Below, piece after piece: positions 6,888-14,651 of a stretch of DNA of 18,133 nucleotides. Source of the stretch: an uncultured Bacilli bacterium (GTDB lineage Bacteria; Bacillota_I; Bacilli_A; RFN20; CAG-826); contig CAJOOD010000025.1 in assembly GCA_905236085.1 (NCBI GenBank), positions 1 through 18,133 on the forward strand. Reading direction: 5' to 3'. A program made the translations under genes and the position numbers. The notes beneath the pieces are model-generated. The model saw nothing but the letters and a program-made list of their open reading frames with translations. It was not told the origin of the DNA and made no database searches. Every line of letters begins with the position of its first letter. Position 1 is the stretch's first letter.

Positions 6888-8699
6888 TTAATTGTTATCA
6901 TCGATGGCAAGAATGGACATGAAAGCTTCTTGAGGAACTTCTACTGAACCGATTTTCTTCATTCTCTTCTTCCCTTCTTTTTGCTTTTCTAATAATTTCT
7001 TCTTACGGGTGATATCTCCTCCATAACATTTGGCTAAGACATCTTTTCTTACCGCTTTGATATCGACACGAGCGATAATCTTACCGCCAATCGCGGCTTG
7101 AACTGGCACTTCAAATTGTTGCCTTGGAATGATATTTTTAAGATTTCTAATAATAGCTAATCCCCTATTATAACCATCAGGTTTATAGATAATAGATGAT
7201 AAGGCATCGATTATTTGTCCGTTTAATAAGATGTCTAATTTAGCTAGATTAGAGACTTTATAATCCGCTAATTCGTAATCAAGCGAAGCATAACCTTTGG
7301 TATATGATTTCAATTTATCAAAGAAATTAAAGATGATTTCTGATAATGGTACTTCATATGTAAGTATCATTCTTGTATCATCAAAATATTCCATATCTTT
7401 AAATATGCCTCTTTTTTCTTGGCATAATTCCATGATTGGTCCAACATATTCTTTTGGAGTCATAATCGAGGCTTTAACATAAGGTTCTTCAATAGAAGAT
7501 ATGCTCGACATATCTGGTAATTTAGATGGATTATCTAAATAGATAGTCTCTCCGTTAGTTTTATTAATTTTATAAATAACACTCGGCGCGGTTAATACGA
7601 GATCTAAATCATATTCTCTTTCTAGTCTTTCTTGAACGATATCCATATGTAATAGACCTAAAAATCCGCATCTAAAGCCGAATCCTAGAGCTTGAGAAGT
7701 CTCAGGAACGAACTGCAAAGAAGCATCATTAAGGGCTAATTTTTCTAAAGCATCTTTTAAATCTTGATAATCATCGCTATCGACGGGATAAAGTCCACAA
7801 TAAACCATCGGATTCATCTTACGATAACCGGCTAAAGGTTTATCACACATATTATCTAATAATGTGACAGTTTCACCTGGTCTAACATCTTTGATATCTT
7901 TAATTTGTGCGCATAGATAACCTACTTGTCCTGGCAATAATTCTTTTAATTTGATCTCTTTAGGAGTTCTAATACCGACTTCGGTTACTAAATAATCCTT
8001 ATCCGCGGCCATTAATTTGATTTTATCTCCGACCTTGACTTTGCCGTCAAATATCCTAATTAATATCACCACTCCTCGATAAGAATCATAAAATGAATCA
8101 AAAATTAAAGCTTTTAATGGCTTATCTTCATCTCCACTTGGAGAAGGAATATATTTAACGATATTTTCTAATACATCATGGATATTTAGTCCAGTTTTCG
8201 CGGATACTAAGGCGGCATTAGAACAATCGATTCCAATTCTATTTTCTATTTCATCTTTAACTAATTCTGGTTGAGCTGAGGCTAGGTCTATCTTATTGAT
8301 AACCGGCAATATTTCTAAATTATTATCAATAGCGAGATATACATTAGCGAGCGTTTGGGCTTCTACACCTTGGGTGGCATCCACCACTAACAAGGCCCCT
8401 TCACAAGCGGCTAAAGAACGAGAAACTTCATAAGTGAAGTCAACATGCCCAGGAGTATCGATGAGATTAAAGACATAATCTTTACCATCATCCGCGTGAT
8501 ATTTTAAAGTCACCGCGTTTAATTTGATAGTGATGCCTCTTTCTCTTTCTAAATCCATAGAATCGAGAAGTTGATCTTTCATCTCCCTAATTTCTATCGC
8601 CCCAGTTTGCTCTAAGATACGGTCCGCGAGAGTGGATTTACCATGATCAATATGAGCGATAATCGAGAAATTTCTAATATGTGTCTTTTTAAATTCCAT
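6888..8699 (-). CDS. lepA: Elongation factor 4 (LepA), ribosome-associated GTPase
   Basis: 603 residues, normal for LepA/EF4, a translational GTPase that acts on the ribosome (back-translocation and initiation/assembly roles proposed). G-motifs: AHIDHGKS at 15-22, RERGITIK (switch I) at 52-59, DTPGH at 81-85, NKID at 135-138. The LepA-specific C-terminal domain is present, ending with DITRKKKLLEKQKEGKKRMK and VPQEAFMSIL. The gene starts 17 bases after the helicase stop. The upstream sequence TTAACCATATGG holds no Shine-Dalgarno match. The position before hemW and hrcA matches the conserved Firmicutes order. Confidence 0.98.
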   Translation of the reverse strand: MEFKKTHIRNFSIIAHIDHGKSTLADRILEQTGAIEIREMKDQLLDSMDLERERGITIKLNAVTLKYHADDGKDYVFNLIDTPGHVDFTYEVSRSLAACEGALLVVDATQGVEAQTLANVYLAIDNNLEILPVINKIDLASAQPELVKDEIENRIGIDCSNAALVSAKTGLNIHDVLENIVKYIPSPSGDEDKPLKALIFDSFYDSYRGVVILIRIFDGKVKVGDKIKLMAADKDYLVTEVGIRTPKEIKLKELLPGQVGYLCAQIKDIKDVRPGETVTLLDNMCDKPLAGYRKMNPMVYCGLYPVDSDDYQDLKDALEKLALNDASLQFVPETSQALGFGFRCGFLGLLHMDIVQERLEREYDLDLVLTAPSVIYKINKTNGETIYLDNPSKLPDMSSISSIEEPYVKASIMTPKEYVGPIMELCQEKRGIFKDMEYFDDTRMILTYEVPLSEIIFNFFDKLKSYTKGYASLDYELADYKVSNLAKLDILLNGQIIDALSSIIYKPDGYNRGLAIIRNLKNIIPRQQFEVPVQAAIGGKIIARVDIKAVRKDVLAKCYGGDITRKKKLLEKQKEGKKRMKKIGSVEVPQEAFMSILAIDDNN

Positions 8700-8716
8700 A
8701 TGGTTAATATATTATA

Positions 8717-11068
8717 TTATTTCTTTAAAAAATTTAAGATAGAATTATCGACATCCTCTTTAGATAAGACGATTTGATAATTGCTCCATTCCTTTTTATA
8801 TAATTCTTGATATTTATTTAAAGTATATCTTTCATCGATTAATAAGACGATACCTCGATCATCTTCGCTTCTAATGACTCTACCTACTGCTTGCATGACC
8901 TTATTCATACCTGGATTAACGTAAGCATAATCCTTACCAGGAAGATTAATAGAATCATAATATTTAGCGATTTCATCTAATTCGAAATTGATTTTTGCTA
9001 GGCCCACTCCTATTATTACCGCGCCAAAAAGGCGGTCAGCTATTAAATCTATACCTTCGGAGAATGTTCCCCCTAATACTGCGACTCCTAGATTAGTCTT
9101 GATAGGATTTTCTACAAAATTAGCGATAAATTCTTCTTTTTGATTATCATCCATATCTCGCTCTTGAATAAATAAATTAATATCATCTATTTCCATGAGA
9201 TAATCTTTTAATAAATCGATATATTCATAAGATGGCGCAAAGATAAAATAATTACCAACCTTATGAGAAATCATCGCCTTGATATATGAAGCTACTTCTG
9301 ACATTGATGATATTCTATTTTGATATTTAACTGATATAGAGGGGGCTATAAGTAATAAAAGATGGTCCTGATTAAAAGGAGATTTTAATGTTAAAGATGG
9401 AGAATCTAGGTTTCCTCCTAATAAATTAACATAATAATCCATCGGGGACATGGTCGCGGAAAAAAAGACGCTACCTTTTACTAATGAAGTCTTTCTTTTA
9501 ATAAATTTAGAAGCATCTAAACATAATAAATGTAAAGATAGATTGCCCTTCTTAGTCGGGATATTTTTAATATAAGCAAGATAATTATCATCATATAATT
9601 CTGATATTTTGATAAATTTATTAACTTCTAAGAAGAATGAACTTAATTCTGGAGTGATTAATTTAGGATCAGACTTCGATATTTCTAAATATTGATTATA
9701 AAATCTATATAATAAATCTAAAGTTGCCACAGAAAATCCATCCGGTAAGATAGTTTCTTTATCCAAGAAATATAATTTTAATTCCTTAAAGAATTTGTTC
9801 ATCTTATTCATCATTCTTTTGATTTTCTTATCTTCGACATTCTTTAAAGATAATTTTGCTTCATCAAAGGATGATTTATTAATAACCGCGGAGTGCATAT
9901 CACGTGACCTATCAATAAGATTATGAGCTTCATCGATTAAAGCGAGATGAGATGAGGCATCTTCATCAAAATATCTCTTCATATAGACTAGAGGGTCGAA
10001 TAAATAATTATAATCGCAGATGATAATATCGCAATATAAGGACAAATCCAATTCAAATTCAAATGGGCATATCTGATTTTCTAAGGCGATGCTTGTGATG
10101 CTATCATAATTAAAATCATCGATATCAATTAAGGCTTTTGTAAGTATAGCTCTAACTTTTGAATAATATCTAAGCGCGTAAATACATTCATCAGGATTAC
10201 ATTTAATTTCTTTATTTGGACATATCTTTTCTTTCGCGGTGATAACAATAGAATTGATATCTAAGCCCTTCTCTTTTAAGATATTAACCGCATTATAGGC
10301 TGACTTTTTTCCGCTATTTTTGGCGGTCAAATAAAATATCTTCCCCTCATTATTATCTTTTAATGATTTAATAAAAGGATATAAGACAGACATCGTCTTA
10401 CCAATACCTGTTGGCGCTTCGACATATAATCTTTTGCCCTTTTTTGCTATCGCATAGCAATATTTAATCAGTTCTTTTTGCCCTCTACGATAATTAGTAA
10501 ATGGGAATTTTATCGCTTCAGCGCTTATTATTTTCTTTTGATTGTGTCTTTCTATTATCGCATGGAATTCTAAATAATTATCAATTAGTCCTAGGATATA
10601 TTTCTTACCTTCATCATAAGTTAGAATATATCTATCGATTAATTTATCTTTATGTCCTTGACGATAATATGATAAACGAATCTTAATCGTATCTAAGTGT
10701 CGTTCCGCCATAAACATAAAAGCGTAGCATTTAGCTTGTCCTAGATGCCATGATATCTGCTCTTGATGGAAGATGGCTAAATCTTGAACAGTGGTTTTAA
10801 TTTCATCAATAGTATAACTTCCATCATCATTAATAATAATTCCATCTGCTCGACCTTCTAAGGTGATAAGATAGTCCCCTACTTCAAAATCATGTTTTAA
10901 AGGATATTCTGCAAGATAATCATCACCTTCTCGAGCTTGATAATAAGCATGGAGGCGTGAACCTTCTTGCATCGTCGTTTGATTAAAAACACGGTTATCG
11001 ATATCCCCGCTTCTTAATAAAAAGTCCACCAATTGATGAACGGATAATTTTAATTGCTTAACCGCCAT
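8717..11068 (-). CDS. PD-(D/E)XK nuclease fused to XPD/DinG-type iron-sulphur DNA helicase
   Basis: 783 residues with two modules. Residues ~1-150 carry the full RecB/Cas4-like nuclease signature: His40 in EGSRLHAYYQ, Asp75 in GRADG, Glu89 and Lys91 in IDEIK, and Gln111/Tyr115 in GQAKCYA. Residues ~190-783 are a superfamily 2 helicase of the Rad3/XPD/DinG type: Walker A APTGIGKT (218-225), DEAH box (379-382), and motif VI QAVGRVIRSEDDRG near the C-terminus. Cys283, Cys290, Cys295 and Cys334 between motifs I and II fit the 4Fe-4S cluster of this family, predicting 5'-to-3' unwinding. Inferred role: processing of damaged DNA or replication intermediates. Staphylococcal/Bacillus DinG carries a DnaQ-like exonuclease instead, so this is a different architecture. 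It lies between fmt and lepA and has no visible Shine-Dalgarno. Confidence 0.9.
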   Translation of the reverse strand: MAVKQLKLSVHQLVDFLLRSGDIDNRVFNQTTMQEGSRLHAYYQAREGDDYLAEYPLKHDFEVGDYLITLEGRADGIIINDDGSYTIDEIKTTVQDLAIFHQEQISWHLGQAKCYAFMFMAERHLDTIKIRLSYYRQGHKDKLIDRYILTYDEGKKYILGLIDNYLEFHAIIERHNQKKIISAEAIKFPFTNYRRGQKELIKYCYAIAKKGKRLYVEAPTGIGKTMSVLYPFIKSLKDNNEGKIFYLTAKNSGKKSAYNAVNILKEKGLDINSIVITAKEKICPNKEIKCNPDECIYALRYYSKVRAILTKALIDIDDFNYDSITSIALENQICPFEFELDLSLYCDIIICDYNYLFDPLVYMKRYFDEDASSHLALIDEAHNLIDRSRDMHSAVINKSSFDEAKLSLKNVEDKKIKRMMNKMNKFFKELKLYFLDKETILPDGFSVATLDLLYRFYNQYLEISKSDPKLITPELSSFFLEVNKFIKISELYDDNYLAYIKNIPTKKGNLSLHLLCLDASKFIKRKTSLVKGSVFFSATMSPMDYYVNLLGGNLDSPSLTLKSPFNQDHLLLLIAPSISVKYQNRISSMSEVASYIKAMISHKVGNYFIFAPSYEYIDLLKDYLMEIDDINLFIQERDMDDNQKEEFIANFVENPIKTNLGVAVLGGTFSEGIDLIADRLFGAVIIGVGLAKINFELDEIAKYYDSINLPGKDYAYVNPGMNKVMQAVGRVIRSEDDRGIVLLIDERYTLNKYQELYKKEWSNYQIVLSKEDVDNSILNFLKK

Positions 11069-11079
11069 AAATATATGGT

Positions 11080-11106
11080 AAATAAAAAGACTAGACTAGT
11101 CTAGTC
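11080..11106 (-). terminator. 18-base perfect palindrome with T-run after fmt
   Basis: Minus strand GACTAGACTAGTCTAGTC (11106-11089) followed by TTTTTATTT. As RNA it gives a 7 bp stem with a CUAG loop. It begins inside the fmt TGA stop codon. The stem plus U-run fits an intrinsic terminator between fmt and the helicase. The helicase ATG is only 20 bases further on and no separate promoter fits in that gap, so read-through or a promoter inside fmt is needed. The perfect dyad could alternatively be an operator. Confidence 0.6.
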
Positions 11107-12043
11107 ATTTCAAAAATTTCCCTAATAAATTAGGATTGCCATTGAGAAATGATTTATAATCCATTCTCTTTTTGCCTTCCATTTGTAATTCTAAAATATT
11201 AAGCACTCCACCTTTTAATTGGACGGATAATCCTTTTTTAGAAGCCTCAATAATTTCCCCTATTTGATGATTATTTTCATGATTTAAGATGGAAGCTTTA
11301 AATATTTTTAATTTCTTATCTTCAAGATATAAATATCCACCTGGTTCATCACTCAAACCTTTAATCCAACCTAAGATATGATCGATATCCATATCTAAAG
11401 ATAATCTTTCTTGTTCCGCTTTTATCATCGGGGCGTAGCTGACAAGATTTTCATCTTGTTTCTCACCTTTATAATTACCTTTTAAGAATTCTGGTAAGAT
11501 TTCTAATATCAATTCTTCCGCGGCTAGACTTATTTTTTTAAATAATGAGGTCGAATTATCATCTATTGATATCTCGACTTCCTTTTTGGCGTACATCTCT
11601 CCAGCATCCATCTCTTTAATCATCTTCATTAAAGTAACACCAGTGATCTTATCTAGGTTAATTAAAGAATATTGGATAGGCGCCGCACCACGATATTTAG
11701 GTAATAAGGAGCCATGCAGATTAATGCAACCTAATTTAGGCGCGTTTAATACCGCTTCAGGAACGATTTGACCATAGGCAAAAGTGATGATTAAATCAGG
11801 TTTTAAATCCAATATAAAATCATAATCTAATCTAATTTTATGAGGCTGATAGCAAGGAATGTTATATTTCTGAGATATTAATTTAACAGGAGTTGCCTCT
11901 AATATAGCCTTTCTTCCTACTGGTTTATCTTCTTGAGAGATTGAGGCTATGATGTTATAGCCGTGAAGTATTAAAGATTCTAATACCCTAGAGGAGATAT
12001 CAGGAGTTCCCATAAATATAATACGTGCTTCTTCTTTTTTCAT
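11105..12043 (-). CDS. fmt: Methionyl-tRNA formyltransferase
   Basis: 312 residues, standard length. It formylates initiator Met-tRNA using 10-formyl-tetrahydrofolate. IIFMGTPDISS opens the Rossmann-like domain. The folate/catalytic signature INLHGSLLPKYRGAAPIQ gives Asn108 and His110, and MDAGEM gives Asp146, the three residues equivalent to the known catalytic set. The C-terminal tRNA-binding OB domain begins near residue 205. The gene is usually next to def or priA; here it is instead followed by a helicase gene, so the locus is rearranged. No ribosome binding site precedes the ATG. Confidence 0.97.
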   Translation of the reverse strand: MKKEEARIIFMGTPDISSRVLESLILHGYNIIASISQEDKPVGRKAILEATPVKLISQKYNIPCYQPHKIRLDYDFILDLKPDLIITFAYGQIVPEAVLNAPKLGCINLHGSLLPKYRGAAPIQYSLINLDKITGVTLMKMIKEMDAGEMYAKKEVEISIDDNSTSLFKKISLAAEELILEILPEFLKGNYKGEKQDENLVSYAPMIKAEQERLSLDMDIDHILGWIKGLSDEPGGYLYLEDKKLKIFKASILNHENNHQIGEIIEASKKGLSVQLKGGVLNILELQMEGKKRMDYKSFLNGNPNLLGKFLK

Positions 12044-12053
12044 ATCTATTAGT

Positions 12054-12059
12054 ATTATA
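12054..12059 (-). promoter_or_regulatory. Possible -10 element for fmt with a near-leaderless start
   Basis: A perfect TATAAT on the minus strand ends 10 bases before the fmt ATG. No good -35 lies 16-18 bases upstream, where the sequence is all A/T. If used, transcription would start about 3-5 bases before the ATG, which would explain the missing Shine-Dalgarno. In such AT-rich DNA a chance match is quite possible. Confidence 0.35.
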
Positions 12060-12163
12060 TTGAAATGAATTTAAAAATTAATAAAAAGTTAACTATATAG
12101 GGAAATAATTAAAAAAATTGTTAGCAAATACCCCTATTAAGCATAAAATATTATATTTTATTA

Positions 12164-12192
12164 TTGATAATGTTGACATTATTTGATAAGAT
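12164..12192 (+). promoter_or_regulatory. Candidate promoter of rpsT
   Basis: TTGATA (12164-12169), 17-base spacer, TAAGAT (12187-12192) upstream of rpsT, giving a ~24-base leader that contains AAGGAG. A perfect TTGACA at 12173-12178 is also present but lacks a -10 at normal spacing. The remaining fmt-rpsT spacer (12044-12163) is featureless A/T-rich sequence. Confidence 0.45.
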
Positions 12193-12222
12193 AACTTGCG
12201 ACTGAAAATTAAGGAGACAAAT

Positions 12223-12486
12223 ATGGCAAATATCAAATCTCAAATTAAAAGAAATGCGACTAATGAAAAAGCTAGACAAAGAAATGCTTCCGCTAAATCA
12301 AGAGTGCGTACCTCTATCAAGAAAGTTAAAGCTGCCGTTGAAGAAAAAGATTTAGCCAAGGCTGAATTATTATTAAAAGAAGCTTATAAATTAATCGATA
12401 AATCCGTTTCTGATGGTATCCAACACGAAAATACTGGTGCCAGACAAAAAGCGGAAATTGCTAAATTAGTAGATTCTATCCGTTAA
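12223..12486 (+). CDS. rpsT: 30S ribosomal protein S20
   Basis: 87 residues, basic and helical: MANIKSQIKRNATNEKARQR at the N-terminus and the conserved NTGARQKAEIAKLV near the end. S20 is a primary 16S rRNA-binding protein of the small subunit. The ATG at 12223 follows AAGGAG with proper spacing; an upstream in-frame TTG (12196) is discarded because it precedes the ribosome binding site and lacks S20 homology. It is the only plus-strand gene here, divergent from fmt and convergent with holA, exactly as in B. subtilis. Its TAA shares bases with the holA stop codon. Confidence 0.98.
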   Translation: MANIKSQIKRNATNEKARQRNASAKSRVRTSIKKVKAAVEEKDLAKAELLLKEAYKLIDKSVSDGIQHENTGARQKAEIAKLVDSIR

Positions 12487-13454
12487 TTTAGATTAAATTT
12501 TATTAAAAATAACTCAAAAGCTAAGAAGCGGTCGACTTGACCGCTTTTAATGTTATAGTCAAGTTCATATAAGGAATCAAGAGTATTTAAGATTTGTTCT
12601 AAAGTAATGCGATACATATAGCGCTTCATTATTTTTACTCTAACATCTTTGATTTTTAATTCTTTAGCTACTTCTTCTACTTGCATGCCAGACTTACTTA
12701 AAAATATCACTTGATATAATAATCTAAATTGATTAGCGAGCATGCTAACTAGAGTAACAGGTTCTACTGATTCGACTTGTAAGTCGCGAAATAATTGCAC
12801 GGCTTCTCCGTTTTTATTATCTAGAAGATAATTAAATATCTGATAAGAGTTCTCATCTAATGGTTTATTGACTAATAAGCAGACATCTTCATAAGTGATA
12901 TGATCAGTATATAATGCTAATTTCGCTGCTTCATTTACAAATAGATTTAAATCATCATTGATTCTTTCTTTTAATTCAGTAATAGCGTCTTTATCAATTC
13001 TTACATGTAATGATTCATTAAAATAACGGTAAATATAAGTATCCCATTGTTCTTTAGATACCCCTAATAATTGGAATATCTTGCCCTTATCCTTAATTAA
13101 TTTATAATAATCAGATTTCTCATCGATAGTGTCGCTATTTAAGGTTAATATCAAATCGGTATCTTCATTAGGATTCTTTAAATAAGAAATTAAAGAAGCA
13201 TAATCGTTTTTATCTTCCCCTTTATTTCTTTTTCTTGTATTGGTTAAAAATGTCGCATTTTCTAATACGATAATTTTATGATCATAGCCTAGAGGTAAAT
13301 AATTAGCTTCATCCACAACATCTTGAATTAAAACATCAGGCATGGAAAATTTAACATAATTTAATTCATCAACGAAATCTAATTTCTCTTCCACTATTTT
13401 TTTGATGCGATTTTTAATCATCACACTTTGAACGCCGTAAATGATATATAACAT
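12483..13454 (-). CDS. holA: DNA polymerase III subunit delta
   Basis: 323 residues, typical for HolA (B. subtilis YqeN). This clamp-loader subunit binds the sliding clamp and opens it during loading. The N-terminus MLYIIYGVQSVMIKNRIKKI, the central SLISYLKNPNEDTDLILTLN (short helix-strand pattern of the AAA-like domain) and the C-terminal collar domain with VSMLANQFRLLYQ and ELDYNIKSGQVDRFLAFELF match the family. The degenerate P-loop (YGVQSVMIKNRI in place of GxxxxGK[ST]) is normal for delta, which does not hydrolyse ATP. A TAGGAAA sequence precedes the ATG by about 10 bases. Its stop overlaps the rpsT stop by 3 bases on the opposite strand. Confidence 0.93.
   Translation of the reverse strand: MLYIIYGVQSVMIKNRIKKIVEEKLDFVDELNYVKFSMPDVLIQDVVDEANYLPLGYDHKIIVLENATFLTNTRKRNKGEDKNDYASLISYLKNPNEDTDLILTLNSDTIDEKSDYYKLIKDKGKIFQLLGVSKEQWDTYIYRYFNESLHVRIDKDAITELKERINDDLNLFVNEAAKLALYTDHITYEDVCLLVNKPLDENSYQIFNYLLDNKNGEAVQLFRDLQVESVEPVTLVSMLANQFRLLYQVIFLSKSGMQVEEVAKELKIKDVRVKIMKRYMYRITLEQILNTLDSLYELDYNIKSGQVDRFLAFELFLIKFNLN
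12526..12548 (+). terminator. Candidate rpsT terminator inside the holA 3' end
   Basis: AAGCGGTC (12526-12533), loop GACTT, GACCGCTT (12539-12546), then TT. A perfect 8 bp GC-rich stem 39 bases after the rpsT stop, although the T-run (TTTT counting the stem) is short. Because holA overlaps rpsT, this sequence also encodes holA codons, so the hairpin is constrained by both. Confidence 0.6.
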
Positions 13455-13470
13455 AATTTATTTCCTAATA

Positions 13471-13515
13471 AATAAAATACCACAATATCTCCTCTTTTTG
13501 AAAAGAATTGTGGTA
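13471..13515 (-). terminator. Nested hairpin upstream of holA, terminator-like
   Basis: Minus strand: TACCACAAT (13515-13507) and ATTGTGGTA (13486-13478) form a perfect 9 bp stem. Inside is a second stem TCTTTT/AAAAGA separated on one side by GGAGAT. The sequence then runs TTTTATTTATT. It may terminate transcripts coming from comEC and the ATPase remnant, or act as a regulatory structure for holA, whose ATG is 24 bases from the hairpin. Confidence 0.5.
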
Positions 13516-13557
13516 AGTTTTAAATTATTTTTAATTTATAAATTAATCTTTCACTAT

Positions 13558-13612
13558 TCCATCACTAAATAGGCAATATTACTATTTATAAACCTATTTG
13601 CAATTTGATGGA
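13558..13612 (-). repeat. Imperfect inverted repeat downstream of the ATPase remnant
   Basis: Left arm TCCATCA-CT-AAATAGG (13558-13573) pairs with right arm CCTATTT-GCAATT-TGATGGA (13593-13612): 14 base pairs in two blocks around an internal loop. It sits in the 207-base gap between holA and the ATPase fragment, next to the nested hairpin at 13478-13515. It could be a terminator without T-run or a trace of the insertion that brought in the ATPase gene. No other gene is seen in this gap. Confidence 0.4.
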
Positions 13613-13661
13613 TGGGATTCCGTTATGATATTTCTATTGATTTCTTGGTTCGAATTGATAT

Positions 13662-14651
13662 CTAGCAAGAGAATAAATCATCTATCGTTAAGGAAGAAGT
13701 AACAATAGATGAATAGGCATTATTTAAAAGACCATGAGAAGTAATCATAGTGAAATAGATGTTCTTTCTAGTCTTAGAGACTTCAATAAAATCATAAATT
13801 CTAGTTCGATAATCATCATAATCGTTTTTATCGATGGCATATTCTTTGGAAGAATATTTAATTTCGCATAAATTGATGACATTATCCGCGCGGCTAATCA
13901 ATAAATCTATTTGATGGGCCTTAATATTTCTTTCCCTATCTTCTTTAATAATATAGGAGCAAACTTCAGTTAATACTCCACTTATTCCAAGAGCGAATTT
14001 GATTTGCTTAATATGCTCTAAGCAAACCAATTCATATGACAAACCTCTCCAAGAATTAAGAATAGGTGAAGAAATATGATGGGAGAAAAAATTCTCATCA
14101 TTGCTCTTATCATCCATAAATTTCAAATAAAATAGTGTGAATGGATCCACTAATTGGTAGATTGCTCCATTATTTTTCTTGCCAAGATTGTTATATTTTC
14201 TAACAAATCCACACGCACAAAGATTCTTTAATGTTTCTGATAATATTCCGTTTCTAGGCATATTATTATCTAAAGATATCTCTTCGAAGGTTTTGCCTGT
14301 TTTCTTGCTAGAAAGGCATCTAACAATCTTTTCATAATTTCTTGGATATCTAAATAGTGATTTATATAAGTAATCAAATTCATTTTTTAATTGAGCAAAA
14401 TTAGAAAAACATAATTCATCAATATTCTGAGATAAAGATAGTCCCTTTTTTAATAATGACCAATAATAAGGAACTCCGCCAAAAACCATATAAGCATTGA
14501 CAATATCTTCTCTAGATAAAATGATATTTCTCCTTTGTAAATATTCTTCACATTCTTTTAAAGTAAATGGATCTAAATGAATAGTGATTGACTCTGTTAT
14601 ATAAGCTACCAGTATTATTAATGACATTATCAAGCATCCAAGTTGTCGCAC
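13662..14651 (-). pseudogene. C-terminal part of frame-broken AAA ATPase (DUF234 family)
   Basis: The open frame spans 329 codons, but homologous sequence starts only around TIHLDPFTLKECEEYLQRRN (from about 14588). The first ~20 codons are the wrong frame of the preceding fragment. The rest fits the archaeal/bacterial ATPase family with a C-terminal DUF234 region: GGVPYYWSLLKKG, a winged-helix segment, FYLKFMDD, and a PD-(D/E)XK-like HQIDLLISRADN...CEIKYSSKEY. The ATPase half lies in another frame directly upstream; a +1 shift near 14585-14592 would rejoin them. These proteins are scattered, laterally exchanged and of unknown function. The gene sits between comEC and holA, which are normally neighbours, so it is an insertion. 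Confidence 0.8.

Noticed and set aside
12044..12163. Possible regulatory RNA in the fmt-rpsT spacer (weak ATAGGG/CCCTAT pairing)
   Set aside because: Only six pairs over a long gap in very AT-rich sequence; nothing above chance.
12196..12222. TTG start extending rpsT by nine codons
   Set aside because: It precedes the AAGGAG site and the extra residues are not part of S20.
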